This document shows positions 43,277 through 50,362 of a stretch of 64,000 nt of DNA, in pieces. The position numbers and the translations under genes were made by a program. The first letter of the stretch is position 1, and each line of letters begins with the position of its first letter. A model generated the notes under the pieces. The model saw only the letters and a program-made list of their open reading frames with translations, did no database searches and had not been told where the DNA came from. Source of the stretch: Amycolatopsis sp. 195334CR (GTDB lineage: Bacteria > Actinomycetota > Actinomycetes > Mycobacteriales > Pseudonocardiaceae); assembly GCF_017309385.1 (NCBI RefSeq), contig NZ_JAFJMJ010000002.1, positions 1,550,001 to 1,614,000 of the forward strand. The letters run 5' to 3'.

Positions 43277-44368
43277 GTGAGTCGACGTTCCCTGCGTTCC
43301 ATCCTGGCGCTGATCGGTTCCGCCGCAGCCGCGGCCGCCGTCGCCAGCCCCGCTTCCGCCACCGAAGCATCCACTTTGGACTCCACTGCCGATCCGGCCG
43401 CGCTGGCCGCCGCGCAGCAGTCGCTGAGCCAGCGCCTCGGCGAGTCCTACGCCAGCTCCTGGCTCGACGGCAACGGCAAGTTCGTCGTCGGCACCACCGA
43501 TGCCGCCCGTTCCGGCGAGATCCGCTCGGCCGGCGCGGTGGCGAAGGTGGTCAAGCACAGCGCCGCGAAACTGGCCGGCGTGCACTCCACATTGGACAAC
43601 AGAGCGAGTTCGGTGCCGGACTCGGTCACCGGCTGGTACGTCGACGTGACCACCAACGACGTGGTGGTCTCGGTGCTGCACAACGATCCCGCCGGGGTCG
43701 CCTGGGCGAACTCGGCCGGCTCGGACGCGGTGCGCGTGGAGCCGACCACCCAGGCCAACCATCCGAAGTGGAACCTGATCGGCGGCCAGGCCATCTACTT
43801 CGGCGGCGGCCGCTGCTCGATCGGGTTCAACGCGCGCAACTCCGCGGGCACCCGGTACGTCATCACCGCCGGGCACTGCACCGAACTGGGCGGCAGCGTC
43901 ACCGGCACCGGTGGCGCGATCGGCTCGGTGTCGGGCAGTTCCTTCCCCGGCAACGACTACGGCGTGATCCGGGTGACCAGCTCCTCGGCCGTGTCCACCC
44001 CGCTGGTGGACCGCTGGTCCAGCGGTTCGGACGTGACCGTGGCCGGTAGCTCGGTCAGCCCGGTGGGCAGCCGGATCTGCCGCTCCGGCTCGACCACCGG
44101 CTGGCGCTGCGGCACCGTGGGCGCGTTCAACCAGACCGTGAACTACGGCGGCGGTGACATCGTCTACGGCCTGACCCGCACCAGCGCCTGCGCCGAACCC
44201 GGCGACTCCGGCGGTTCCGTGGTCAGCGACCCCGGTTCCGGCACCCGCGTGCAGGCCCAGGGCATGACCTCGGGTGGCTCCGGCAACTGCAGCGTCGGTG
44301 GCACGACCTTCTTCCAGCCGGTCAACGAAGCGCTCAGCGCCTACGGCCTGACCCTGTACACCGGCTAG
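43277..44368 (+). CDS. Secreted S1-family serine protease (streptogrisin-like)
   Basis: 363 residues. Signal peptide to about 33 ([20 protein letters not shown]), a pro-domain to about 175, then the protease. Triad: His in [11 protein letters not shown], Asp in GNDYGVIRV, Ser in [12 protein letters not shown]. Disulfide cysteines RCSIGF/GHC and ICRSGS/WRC are conserved with the protease at 37130. No C-terminal domain. The GTG at 43277 has GGAGG 6 nt upstream. A terminator-like palindrome follows. Confidence 0.93.
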   Translation: MSRRSLRSILALIGSAAAAAAVASPASATEASTLDSTADPAALAAAQQSLSQRLGESYASSWLDGNGKFVVGTTDAARSGEIRSAGAVAKVVKHSAAKLAGVHSTLDNRASSVPDSVTGWYVDVTTNDVVVSVLHNDPAGVAWANSAGSDAVRVEPTTQANHPKWNLIGGQAIYFGGGRCSIGFNARNSAGTRYVITAGHCTELGGSVTGTGGAIGSVSGSSFPGNDYGVIRVTSSSAVSTPLVDRWSSGSDVTVAGSSVSPVGSRICRSGSTTGWRCGTVGAFNQTVNYGGGDIVYGLTRTSACAEPGDSGGSVVSDPGSGTRVQAQGMTSGGSGNCSVGGTTFFQPVNEALSAYGLTLYTG

Positions 44369-44374
44369 TTCCAC

Positions 44375-44427
44375 GACACGAAGGTGGCTTTCGGGGCGAA
44401 TTCCGCTCCGAAAGCCACCTTCGTGTC
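44375..44427. repeat. Palindromic element: 20-bp perfect arms, 13-nt loop
   Basis: Arms GACACGAAGGTGGCTTTCGG (44375-44394) and its perfect complement (44408-44427). The loop ggcgaattccgct is again nGCG-N5-CGCn. It begins 7 bp after the protease stop and probably terminates it. The arm core GTGGCTTTC is shared with the element at 28046. Confidence 0.8.
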
Positions 44428-44479
44428 CGCGTGCGGAAATCGAATGGCGGGGGAGAGTCCGGCGGCGCCACAATGCGCC

Positions 44480-45367
44480 ATGGCCGACGGACCCCTGCCC
44501 CGCGTACTGGCGAAAGCCGATGGTGCCTTCGAACTGCTTTCCGGACTGCCGGGCGCGGACCTGACCACCCTGATGCTGGCCGTCATGCGTGAGCGCGCGG
44601 CCCGCGTCTCCGGGCCGGAGTTGTTGCGCCGCAGCCGGACCGACCGGTTCGTGGCTTCGTCCGACCTGCCGTTCGACCGGTTGCGGGCCGCCGAAACGGC
44701 CGCGCTCGACGCGCTCCCGCCGGAGTTCGACAAGGTGACCCTGTCCCCGCTGGCGCCGCTCGGCCTGCACTCGGTGCTCGGCACGGTGCACCAGAACAAG
44801 GTGGTCTCCACCGTGCGTGGCAGCGAGGCGGCCGCCGACCCGACCAACGGGCTCGCCCTCGAAGCCGCGCTCCGGCGGCAGCACTCCGAGGACGTGGTGC
44901 GCCTGGCGGCCAGCCAGCGCGTGGTGCGGGCGCAGCGCGTCGACGGGCCCGCGTTGTTCGCCCACTTCACCTTGCTCGGGCTGGTGATAGCGGGCCGTGA
45001 CACGGGGAACCTGGCGTTCGAACGCCGGTACGCGGCGGAGGTCATCCAGGCGATGGCCGCCGCGGTGCGCGCCCGGCTGGACGCGCCGCTGGAGGTCCGG
45101 CTGACCGTGCTGGACCCGAGGTTCACCGCGGTCGCCGACGCCATCCGGGCCGCGATGCCCGGCCAGGTCACCGAGGACCCGGACCGCGAATCCGGCCGCG
45201 GCTACTACACGGGACTCTGCTTCAAACTGGCGTGCCGCACCGAGCACGAACGCTTCGAACTCGGCGACGGCGGTTTTGTGCCGTGGACACAGGAACTGCT
45301 CGGCAACCGCAAGGAACGCCTGTTCATCGGCGGCCTCGGCATCGACCGCCTCGCCACCTTGGACTAG
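44480..45367 (+). CDS. Class II aaRS-like protein (HisRS/HisZ-like), unknown role
   Basis: 295 residues. Class II synthetase marks are visible: a motif-2-like KVVSTVRGSEAAADPTNGLA (Arg-x-x-Glu), the HisRS-type RGYYTGLCFKL and motif 3 GGLGIDRLATL at the very end. No anticodon-binding domain is present. HisRS-like paralogues such as HisZ regulate ATP phosphoribosyltransferase; others have unknown roles. No his genes are adjacent. It starts at the ATG at 44480 without a good RBS and may be leaderless. The 3' end overlaps the FHA gene by 4 bp. Confidence 0.65.
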   Translation: MADGPLPRVLAKADGAFELLSGLPGADLTTLMLAVMRERAARVSGPELLRRSRTDRFVASSDLPFDRLRAAETAALDALPPEFDKVTLSPLAPLGLHSVLGTVHQNKVVSTVRGSEAAADPTNGLALEAALRRQHSEDVVRLAASQRVVRAQRVDGPALFAHFTLLGLVIAGRDTGNLAFERRYAAEVIQAMAAAVRARLDAPLEVRLTVLDPRFTAVADAIRAAMPGQVTEDPDRESGRGYYTGLCFKLACRTEHERFELGDGGFVPWTQELLGNRKERLFIGGLGIDRLATLD

Positions 45368-46140
45368 GCAGGATCCAGCGCCGCCAGGTCCGGCGGGACC
45401 AGCGTGGTGGACAGCATCAGTTCGCGCAGCAGGTTGTCGTTGAGCGCGTTGCCCACCGGCTCGCCGACCTCCTCCTTGGTCAGCCCGGCCACGCCCGCCT
45501 TCGACAGGCGACGGCGGACCCCGGCGATCAGGTGTTCCAGGCGTTTCGGCCCCCAGTTCTGCCCGGGCCGCAGTTCGGCGAGCTGGTCGGCGGCCTGCCG
45601 CCACGGCAGCGGCTGCGGCCGCGCCTCGTGGAGCAGGTACCGCTGGCCGAGCACGATCAGCGCCAGCCGCTCGTCACCGCTGAGCCGCCAGGTGCGCGGC
45701 GGCTCGGTGATCTCCTGGTGCCGGGAGATCGGGCGCCCCCCTTCGGCGCCCGAGACGTACAGCTCCAGCAGGTGCTCGCGGCCACTGGAGCCGCGGACGA
45801 ACAGCGGGGTGTAGCCCTCGGCCAGCGGTAGCGGCTCTTCCTCGGGGAACAGCAGCCGCGACCGCGGCAGCCGCAACGGCAGCCGCCCGGTGTTGCGCAC
45901 CCACCAGCGGTCGGCGGTGTGCACCAGTTCGCCATGGCGGCGGCTGACCTTGCGGTCGTCCTCCCCGACACAGACGTGCACGTCGGGCCGGTTGCGGCCG
46001 AACAGCACCTGCCGCCCGTCGCGCGGGGCCATGGTGATGCCCCCGGACACGGCGAGCGCGAACATGGTGCCCGGCCGGGAAGCGGGCACCCCGAAGGCGA
46101 GGCTTTCCCTGGCGGGCAACCGCGTTCCTGCTGTTTCCAC
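45364..46140 (-). CDS. FHA-domain protein (paralogue of 34676)
   Basis: 258 residues. FHA domain at about 30-120: VLFGRNRPDVHVCVGEDDRK, VSRRHGELVHTADRWWVRNT; the SRRHG loop is the canonical phosphothreonine contact. The C-terminal part is shared with the protein at 34676 (YTPLFVRGSSGREHLLELYV; tail STTLVPPDLAAL). The GTG at 46140 follows GGGAG at 6 nt. It lies 71 bp after a broken Ser/Thr kinase gene on the same strand, so it may have been that kinase's substrate or adaptor. Confidence 0.85.
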   Translation of the reverse strand: METAGTRLPARESLAFGVPASRPGTMFALAVSGGITMAPRDGRQVLFGRNRPDVHVCVGEDDRKVSRRHGELVHTADRWWVRNTGRLPLRLPRSRLLFPEEEPLPLAEGYTPLFVRGSSGREHLLELYVSGAEGGRPISRHQEITEPPRTWRLSGDERLALIVLGQRYLLHEARPQPLPWRQAADQLAELRPGQNWGPKRLEHLIAGVRRRLSKAGVAGLTKEEVGEPVGNALNDNLLRELMLSTTLVPPDLAALDPA

Positions 46141-46211
46141 TGGACACTCCCGATCTCCGGCTTGCCGCCGGCAGTCAAGCACGCCCCCGGCGGGACCCCT
46201 CCCGGAAGTGA

Positions 46212-46734
46212 TCAGCCGGGGAGTTTCCCGGCGATGACCGCGGCCATCGCCGAGGTGGTGGCGCACAGCTGGTCGACCGGCTGGTCCCCGTCGAGCGCCA
46301 GGTGCACCAGTTCGACCAGCGGGCGGCCGTCGCGGTCGCGGTAGTGGCGCTGGACCACGCGGGCCACGCAGGTGCCCGCGCCCTCGTCCTCGGGATCGAG
46401 CCGGACCTCGTGCCCGTTGACCTCGGTCGCGGTGCCGTGGCGTACCAGCACCAGCGGGTTTTCCGCCTCACCGAAGGCAGAACCGCCCTCGGTCGCGAGG
46501 GACAGCAGCGCGCCCAAGGAGAACACGTCCGACGCGGTGGTCGGGGTGACCTCGCGCCAGACCGGCCGGGAAATGCCGAAGTCGGTCAGCTTCGCCGTGC
46601 CGTCCTCGGTGATCAACGCGTTCGCGGGAGTGACGTCGCGGTGCGCGATCCCGGCCGCGTGCACGGCGTCGAGCGCACCGGCCAGCTGCACACCGATACG
46701 CGTACCGGCCGGAGATCAGCTGCCCTCGCCGCAC
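46212..46734 (-). pseudogene. Degraded Ser/Thr protein kinase
   Basis: The first codons from the GTG at 46734 read MRRGQLISGRY, the usual kinase opening. The frame then breaks: IGVQLAGALDAVHAAGIAHR-DVTPANALITEDGTAKLTDFGISR, with catalytic and DFG loops, continues in another frame from about 46700. The Gly-rich loop, the ATP lysine and the rest of the N-lobe are missing. The activation segment and APE are also missing: DFGISRPVWREV runs straight into SDVFSLGALL. The end (QLCATTSAMAAVIAGKLPG) resembles a sensor domain. At least two deletions and a frame change; not functional as a kinase. Confidence 0.75.
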
Positions 46735-46857
46735 CCGCGCAACCTACTGCACTGCGCCGATCGGCCCACCGCGTGGTGGCCGATAGGAGGCGCCTATCCC
46801 CAGGGGACGTGATCAGGTATTGGACGCCACCGGTCCGCGCCTGGTGCCATCGGGACC

Positions 46858-47763
46858 ATGAGCGTTCCACTGCCCGAGTACTTCCGCTACGCCGCACCCG
46901 AGGTCGGCGGCGTCCGGATCAACTGCGCGATCGCGGGGGAGGGGCCACCGGTCCTGCTCCTGCACGGGTATCCGCAGACGCACCTGATCTGGCATCACGT
47001 GGCGCCCGCGCTCGCCGGCGAGTTCACCGTGGTGCTCGCGGACCTGCGCGGGTACGGCGACAGCGCGAAACCGGCCGGCGGGACCAACAGCGCCGCCTAT
47101 GCCAAGCGCGCGATGGCCGCGGACCAGGTCGGCCTGATGCGGCAGTTCGGGTTCGACCGGTTCGGCGTGGCGGGCCACGACCGCGGCGGTCGCGTCGGGC
47201 ACCGGATGGCACTGGACCACCCGGACGCCGTCAGCCGCCTCGCCGTGCTCGACATCGTGCCCACCCGGCACACCTTCGCCCACGCCGACGCCGGGTTCGG
47301 CCTGGGGTACTACCACTGGTTCTTCCTGGCCGCGGGCAACGGCATCCCGGAACGGCTGATCGGCGGGGACCCGGAGTTCTGGATCCGGGCCAGGATGACC
47401 TCGCGGCACCGCGGCGGGGTGCCCTTCGACCCGGCGGCGATGGCCGAGTACGTCCGGTGCTTCGCCGATCCCGCCGCGATCAGCGCCTCCTGCGCCGACT
47501 ACCGCGCCGCCGCGTCGGTCGATCTGGAGCACGACAACGCCGACTTCGACGCGGGGCGCCGGGTGCGCTGCCCGGTGCTGGCGTTGTGGGGCGCGGAAAG
47601 CTTCGTCGGGCGGACCTACGACGTCACCTCGGTGTGGCGCGCCTACGCTCCCGACGTCCGCGGCGAGCCCCTGCCCGCCGACCACTACCTCCCCGAAGAA
47701 GCACCGCGGGAGACCACCGACGCGTTGCGGGCATTCTTCCTCGAGAGCTCACAACCGGCGTAG
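46858..47763 (+). CDS. Haloacetate dehalogenase-like alpha/beta hydrolase
   Basis: 301 residues. Oxyanion segment LLLHGYPQTHLIWHHV; nucleophile Asp in GHDRGGRVGHRMALDHP; acid in LDIVPTRHTF; His in DHYLPEEAP. The RxxR pair after the nucleophile Asp, the YYHWFF pair (His-Trp) and a Tyr in CADYRAAAS match the fluoride- and carboxylate-binding residues of fluoroacetate dehalogenase. It hydrolyses 2-haloacids or related epoxides; the best match is haloacetate. The ATG at 46858 lacks a strong RBS. The 3' end overlaps the DUF742 gene by 15 bp. Confidence 0.82.
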   Translation: MSVPLPEYFRYAAPEVGGVRINCAIAGEGPPVLLLHGYPQTHLIWHHVAPALAGEFTVVLADLRGYGDSAKPAGGTNSAAYAKRAMAADQVGLMRQFGFDRFGVAGHDRGGRVGHRMALDHPDAVSRLAVLDIVPTRHTFAHADAGFGLGYYHWFFLAAGNGIPERLIGGDPEFWIRARMTSRHRGGVPFDPAAMAEYVRCFADPAAISASCADYRAAASVDLEHDNADFDAGRRVRCPVLALWGAESFVGRTYDVTSVWRAYAPDVRGEPLPADHYLPEEAPRETTDALRAFFLESSQPA

Positions 47764-48390
47764 GCCGTCGAGCACGCGGTGCATCAGGGCCAGATCGGGA
47801 CGGCCGTTGTCGGCGGTGGCGGTGGCGTGCACGGTGACGCGCCCGGCGTCGGCCAGGTCGCCGATCAGCACCTGCGCCACCCCGAGCGGTACCGACAACT
47901 GCGCGGCGATCTCGGCCACCGACCGCGGTTGCAGGCAGATCGAGAGCAGCCGCTCGGACTCCGGTGTGGTGAACCCCCGCCGCCCGCCGGGATCCGCCGC
48001 GATCAGCGTCTCGATGGCCAGCTTGCGCCTGCTCCTGGTGCGCCCGCCGGTGAGCACGTACGGGCGCACCCGCAGGCCGTCGTCGGCGGGGAGCCACACC
48101 TGTTCGGGCTCGGGTTCCGGCAGCGGCGGTGGCGGCGGAGGCGGTGGTGGCGGGGGTTCGGGTTCCGGCTCGGGTTCGGCGTACTTCTCCAGCACGCTGG
48201 CCGACGGGAACCGCGCCCCCGACCGGCCGACGCGGTCGCGGTCGTGACGCCGCCGCTTCTTCCCGTTGCGGCCAAGGCCGCTCTCGGTTTCGTCCTCGCC
48301 GTCCAGCTTCGCGCGCTGCCGCGCGGTCGGGAAGCGCGCACCGGACAGCCCGACCACCGGTTCGTCCGGCGCCGGTTCGGGTTCACCCAT
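47749..48390 (-). CDS. DUF742 protein without conservon partners
   Basis: 213 residues. The C-terminal 110 residues are DUF742: LRVRPYVLTGGRTRSRRKLA, and LQPRSVAEIAAQLSVPLGVA-QVLIGDLADAGRV. DUF742 is the CvnC component of actinobacterial conservons, which include a roadblock protein and a small GTPase; none is next to this gene. The N-terminal half carries two copies of a SGARFP motif (LSGARFPTARQRAKL and RSGARFPSASVLEKY), basic patches and a run of about ten prolines with Glu-Pro repeats. ATG 48390, RBS absent. Confidence 0.82.
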   Translation of the reverse strand: MGEPEPAPDEPVVGLSGARFPTARQRAKLDGEDETESGLGRNGKKRRRHDRDRVGRSGARFPSASVLEKYAEPEPEPEPPPPPPPPPPPLPEPEPEQVWLPADDGLRVRPYVLTGGRTRSRRKLAIETLIAADPGGRRGFTTPESERLLSICLQPRSVAEIAAQLSVPLGVAQVLIGDLADAGRVTVHATATADNGRPDLALMHRVLDGLRRL

Positions 48391-48470
48391 GAGAATCGAT
48401 ACTTTCGACAGTTTCGAAGGCGACCCATGTTACCGGGGGAATCGGCGTTGTCACCCGCCCTTCGGGGGAA

Positions 48471-49532
48471 TCACCCACCCTGGTGCAAGGCGGCGTAAAT
48501 GCGATCACGGAGCCCATTCGCCTCGGCGGCGGAAAGGGTGCGGTCGAGGTGGCGCAGCACGATCCGGACGAGCAGATTCTGCTGCCCCGGGCGGGCGCCG
48601 AGCCGTTCCCTGGCCACTTCCGGCAGGTCCGCGTACTCGGTGGCGTGCCGGATCTCGACCGCCTCGACGCAGTCGGCGTCGGGGCCGAGCGCCTCGCGTA
48701 CACGGTCGCCGAGGTCCTCGGCGGCATCACCGGAGTCCACCACGATCGAGACGTCCCTGCTGGTCGACGGCCTGGTGGAGACCGGTCGGTACGGCCGGAG
48801 ATCGGTCATCTGGGCCTGGACGGCCGGTTCGGCGGACCGCAGCAGCCGGATGTCGGGAACACCCTTGGCCAGCATCAGGAGGCGGTCGAGCCCCAGCCCG
48901 AGCGCGAGCCCGCCCCAGCCGGGACCGAGTCCGGCGCGGGCCAGCACGGCCGGGTGGATCAGGCCGCATTCGCCGATTTCGATCCCGTCCACATCGAGTT
49001 GACAACCGGATCGGGTATAAGAATGTTTCCGTGGTGTTTTCGATTCGATCGAGCCGGGTAACACGGCCGAAACAATTGCCGCGGTCATCGCGGCGAGTTC
49101 GGCCTCGCCGATTTCCGCCCGGGTGACTCGCCAGAGGTCGAGCTGGTGCGGTGTCCCGGTGTGCAGCCGGTCGATGGAATCGCGGCGGTAGACGATTCCC
49201 GGGCACACCAGCAGCACGTCGTCCACCGGATCGGCGGCGAGCTCACGCAGCGCGGCCGGGATCAGCGCGCTGGAGTGACTGCGCAGCACCCGATCGTGGC
49301 CTGCGTAACGGGTGTAGCGCGCGTCCCTGGTCACCGCGGCGCGGTCGTAGCCGAGGTTGTCGTAGTTGTCGGCGACGGTGACCACGCGCTCGCCGCGGCG
49401 GACGCGGACTTCGCACGGCCAGAGCGCGCGCAGGGCATCGACCGCGCGATCGACGACGAGTTGAAGCGCGTGCGGGCCGGCGGCGGGATCGGTGAGGTCG
49501 CGAAGGGACAGCAGGTCTTCGAGCGTGGACAT
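48471..49532 (-). CDS. Single-chain PheRS-like protein (class II catalytic + FDX-ACB)
   Basis: 353 residues. The catalytic part (about 1-240) has the PheRS-type segments LRSHSSALIPAALREL, YRRDSIDRLHTGTPHQLDLW (motif 2) and LGLGLDRLLML (motif 3). A C-terminal FDX-ACB-like anticodon-binding fold follows (STRPSTSRDVSIVVDSG, then LLVRIVLRHLDRTLSAAEAN). This is the organisation of mitochondrial PheRS, not the bacterial alpha2beta2 enzyme. I recall an NCBI family called PheS-related mystery ligase SrmL that may fit; unverified. RBS GAGGAG 7 nt before the ATG at 49532. A leader ORF with a hairpin precedes it. Confidence 0.8.
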   Translation of the reverse strand: MSTLEDLLSLRDLTDPAAGPHALQLVVDRAVDALRALWPCEVRVRRGERVVTVADNYDNLGYDRAAVTRDARYTRYAGHDRVLRSHSSALIPAALRELAADPVDDVLLVCPGIVYRRDSIDRLHTGTPHQLDLWRVTRAEIGEAELAAMTAAIVSAVLPGSIESKTPRKHSYTRSGCQLDVDGIEIGECGLIHPAVLARAGLGPGWGGLALGLGLDRLLMLAKGVPDIRLLRSAEPAVQAQMTDLRPYRPVSTRPSTSRDVSIVVDSGDAAEDLGDRVREALGPDADCVEAVEIRHATEYADLPEVARERLGARPGQQNLLVRIVLRHLDRTLSAAEANGLRDRIYAALHQGG

Positions 49533-49569
49533 GACGGGCTCCTCGGGCGAGTCGGCTGGGGTGCGGGAT

Positions 49570-49639
49570 CCCCCTGGCCGCTCGCCGCGCGGGCACCGGT
49601 CAGCGCAGCCGGGCCCCGTGGCGCTGGATGGCCAGGGGG
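49570..49639 (-). promoter_or_regulatory. Long-range 10-bp hairpin in the PheRS-like leader
   Basis: In the transcript CCCCCTGGCC (from 49639) and GGCCAGGGGG (to 49570) are perfect complements with a 50-nt loop. The first arm lies inside the small leader ORF, the second just before the PheRS-like gene (its RBS is 38 bp further). A ribosome on the leader would mask the first arm. This is the layout of attenuation, but no U-run is seen. Confidence 0.45.
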
Positions 49640-49662
49640 CCGGCAAATCGGCGCGTGCTCAT
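49600..49662 (-). CDS. Putative 20-residue leader peptide upstream of the PheRS-like gene
   Basis: The ATG at 49662 encodes MSTRRFAGPLAIQRHGARLR then a stop at 49600. It lies 67 bp before the PheRS-like start. It holds one Phe (TTT), and four of its last eight codons are Arg, His or Lys-type (R, H, R, R). RBS is weak (CGGGGC). Its first part encodes one arm of the hairpin. Too short to be certain that it is translated. Confidence 0.4.
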   Translation of the reverse strand: MSTRRFAGPLAIQRHGARLR

Positions 49663-49705
49663 GCCCCGAAGGTAACCCGGACCCGCCCGCGGGCGCGCGT
49701 GGTTT

Positions 49706-50362
49706 TCAGCCGCCCGGCCGGACAACCCCGCTCTCGTAGGCGAAAACCACGGCGTGCACCCGATCCCGCAGGCCGAGCTTGGCCAGGATGCGCCCCACGT
49801 GCGTCTTCACCGTGGTCTCCCCGATGTACAGCTCACCGGCGATCTCGCCGTTCGACCGGCCGCGGCCGATCAGGCCCAGCACGTCCTTTTCGCGCTCGGT
49901 CAGCAGATCGAGCTTGGCCGCGTGCTCGGCGCCGCCCCGCTCGCCGAGGTAGCGGTCGAGCAGCCGCCGCGTCACCGAGGGCGAGACCATCGCGTCCCCG
50001 CGGAGCACGCCGCGCACGGCCACCAGCATCTCGTCCGCGGGCGCGTCCTTGACCAGGAACCCGCTCGCCCCGGCCCGCAGCCCGGAATAGGCGTACTCGT
50101 CCAGGTCGAAGGTGGTGATGATGAGCACGCGGGTTTCCGGCAGCGCGGCGCAGATCCGGGCGGTGGCGGCGATCCCGTCCATCCCGGGCATGCGGACGTC
50201 CATCAGCACGAGGTCCGGGCGCAGCCGCCCGGCCAGTTCCACCGCGGTGGCGCCGTCGGTGGCTTCGCCGACGACGGTCAGGTCCGGCTGGCTGTCCACG
50301 ATCATCCGGACGCCGACGCGCACCAGCTCCTGGTCGTCGCAGATGAGCACCCGCCCCGTCAC
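49706..50362 (-). CDS. NarL/LuxR-type response regulator
   Basis: 218 residues. Receiver: acidic pocket CDDQE and phosphoacceptor Asp in [14 protein letters not shown], Lys in VKDAPADEM. C-terminal LuxR HTH: LTEREKDVLGLIGRGRSNGE then TVKTHVGRILAKLGLRDR. It overlaps the histidine kinase gene by 4 bp and is its cognate partner. Targets unknown. Note that DNA-binding and receiver parts are both intact. Confidence 0.93.
   Translation of the reverse strand: MTGRVLICDDQELVRVGVRMIVDSQPDLTVVGEATDGATAVELAGRLRPDLVLMDVRMPGMDGIAATARICAALPETRVLIITTFDLDEYAYSGLRAGASGFLVKDAPADEMLVAVRGVLRGDAMVSPSVTRRLLDRYLGERGGAEHAAKLDLLTEREKDVLGLIGRGRSNGEIAGELYIGETTVKTHVGRILAKLGLRDRVHAVVFAYESGVVRPGG

Noticed and set aside
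43112-45604. An 830-residue minus-strand frame opposite the S1 protease and HisRS-like genes
   Set aside because: Antisense shadow; both opposite genes have clear catalytic or family motifs.
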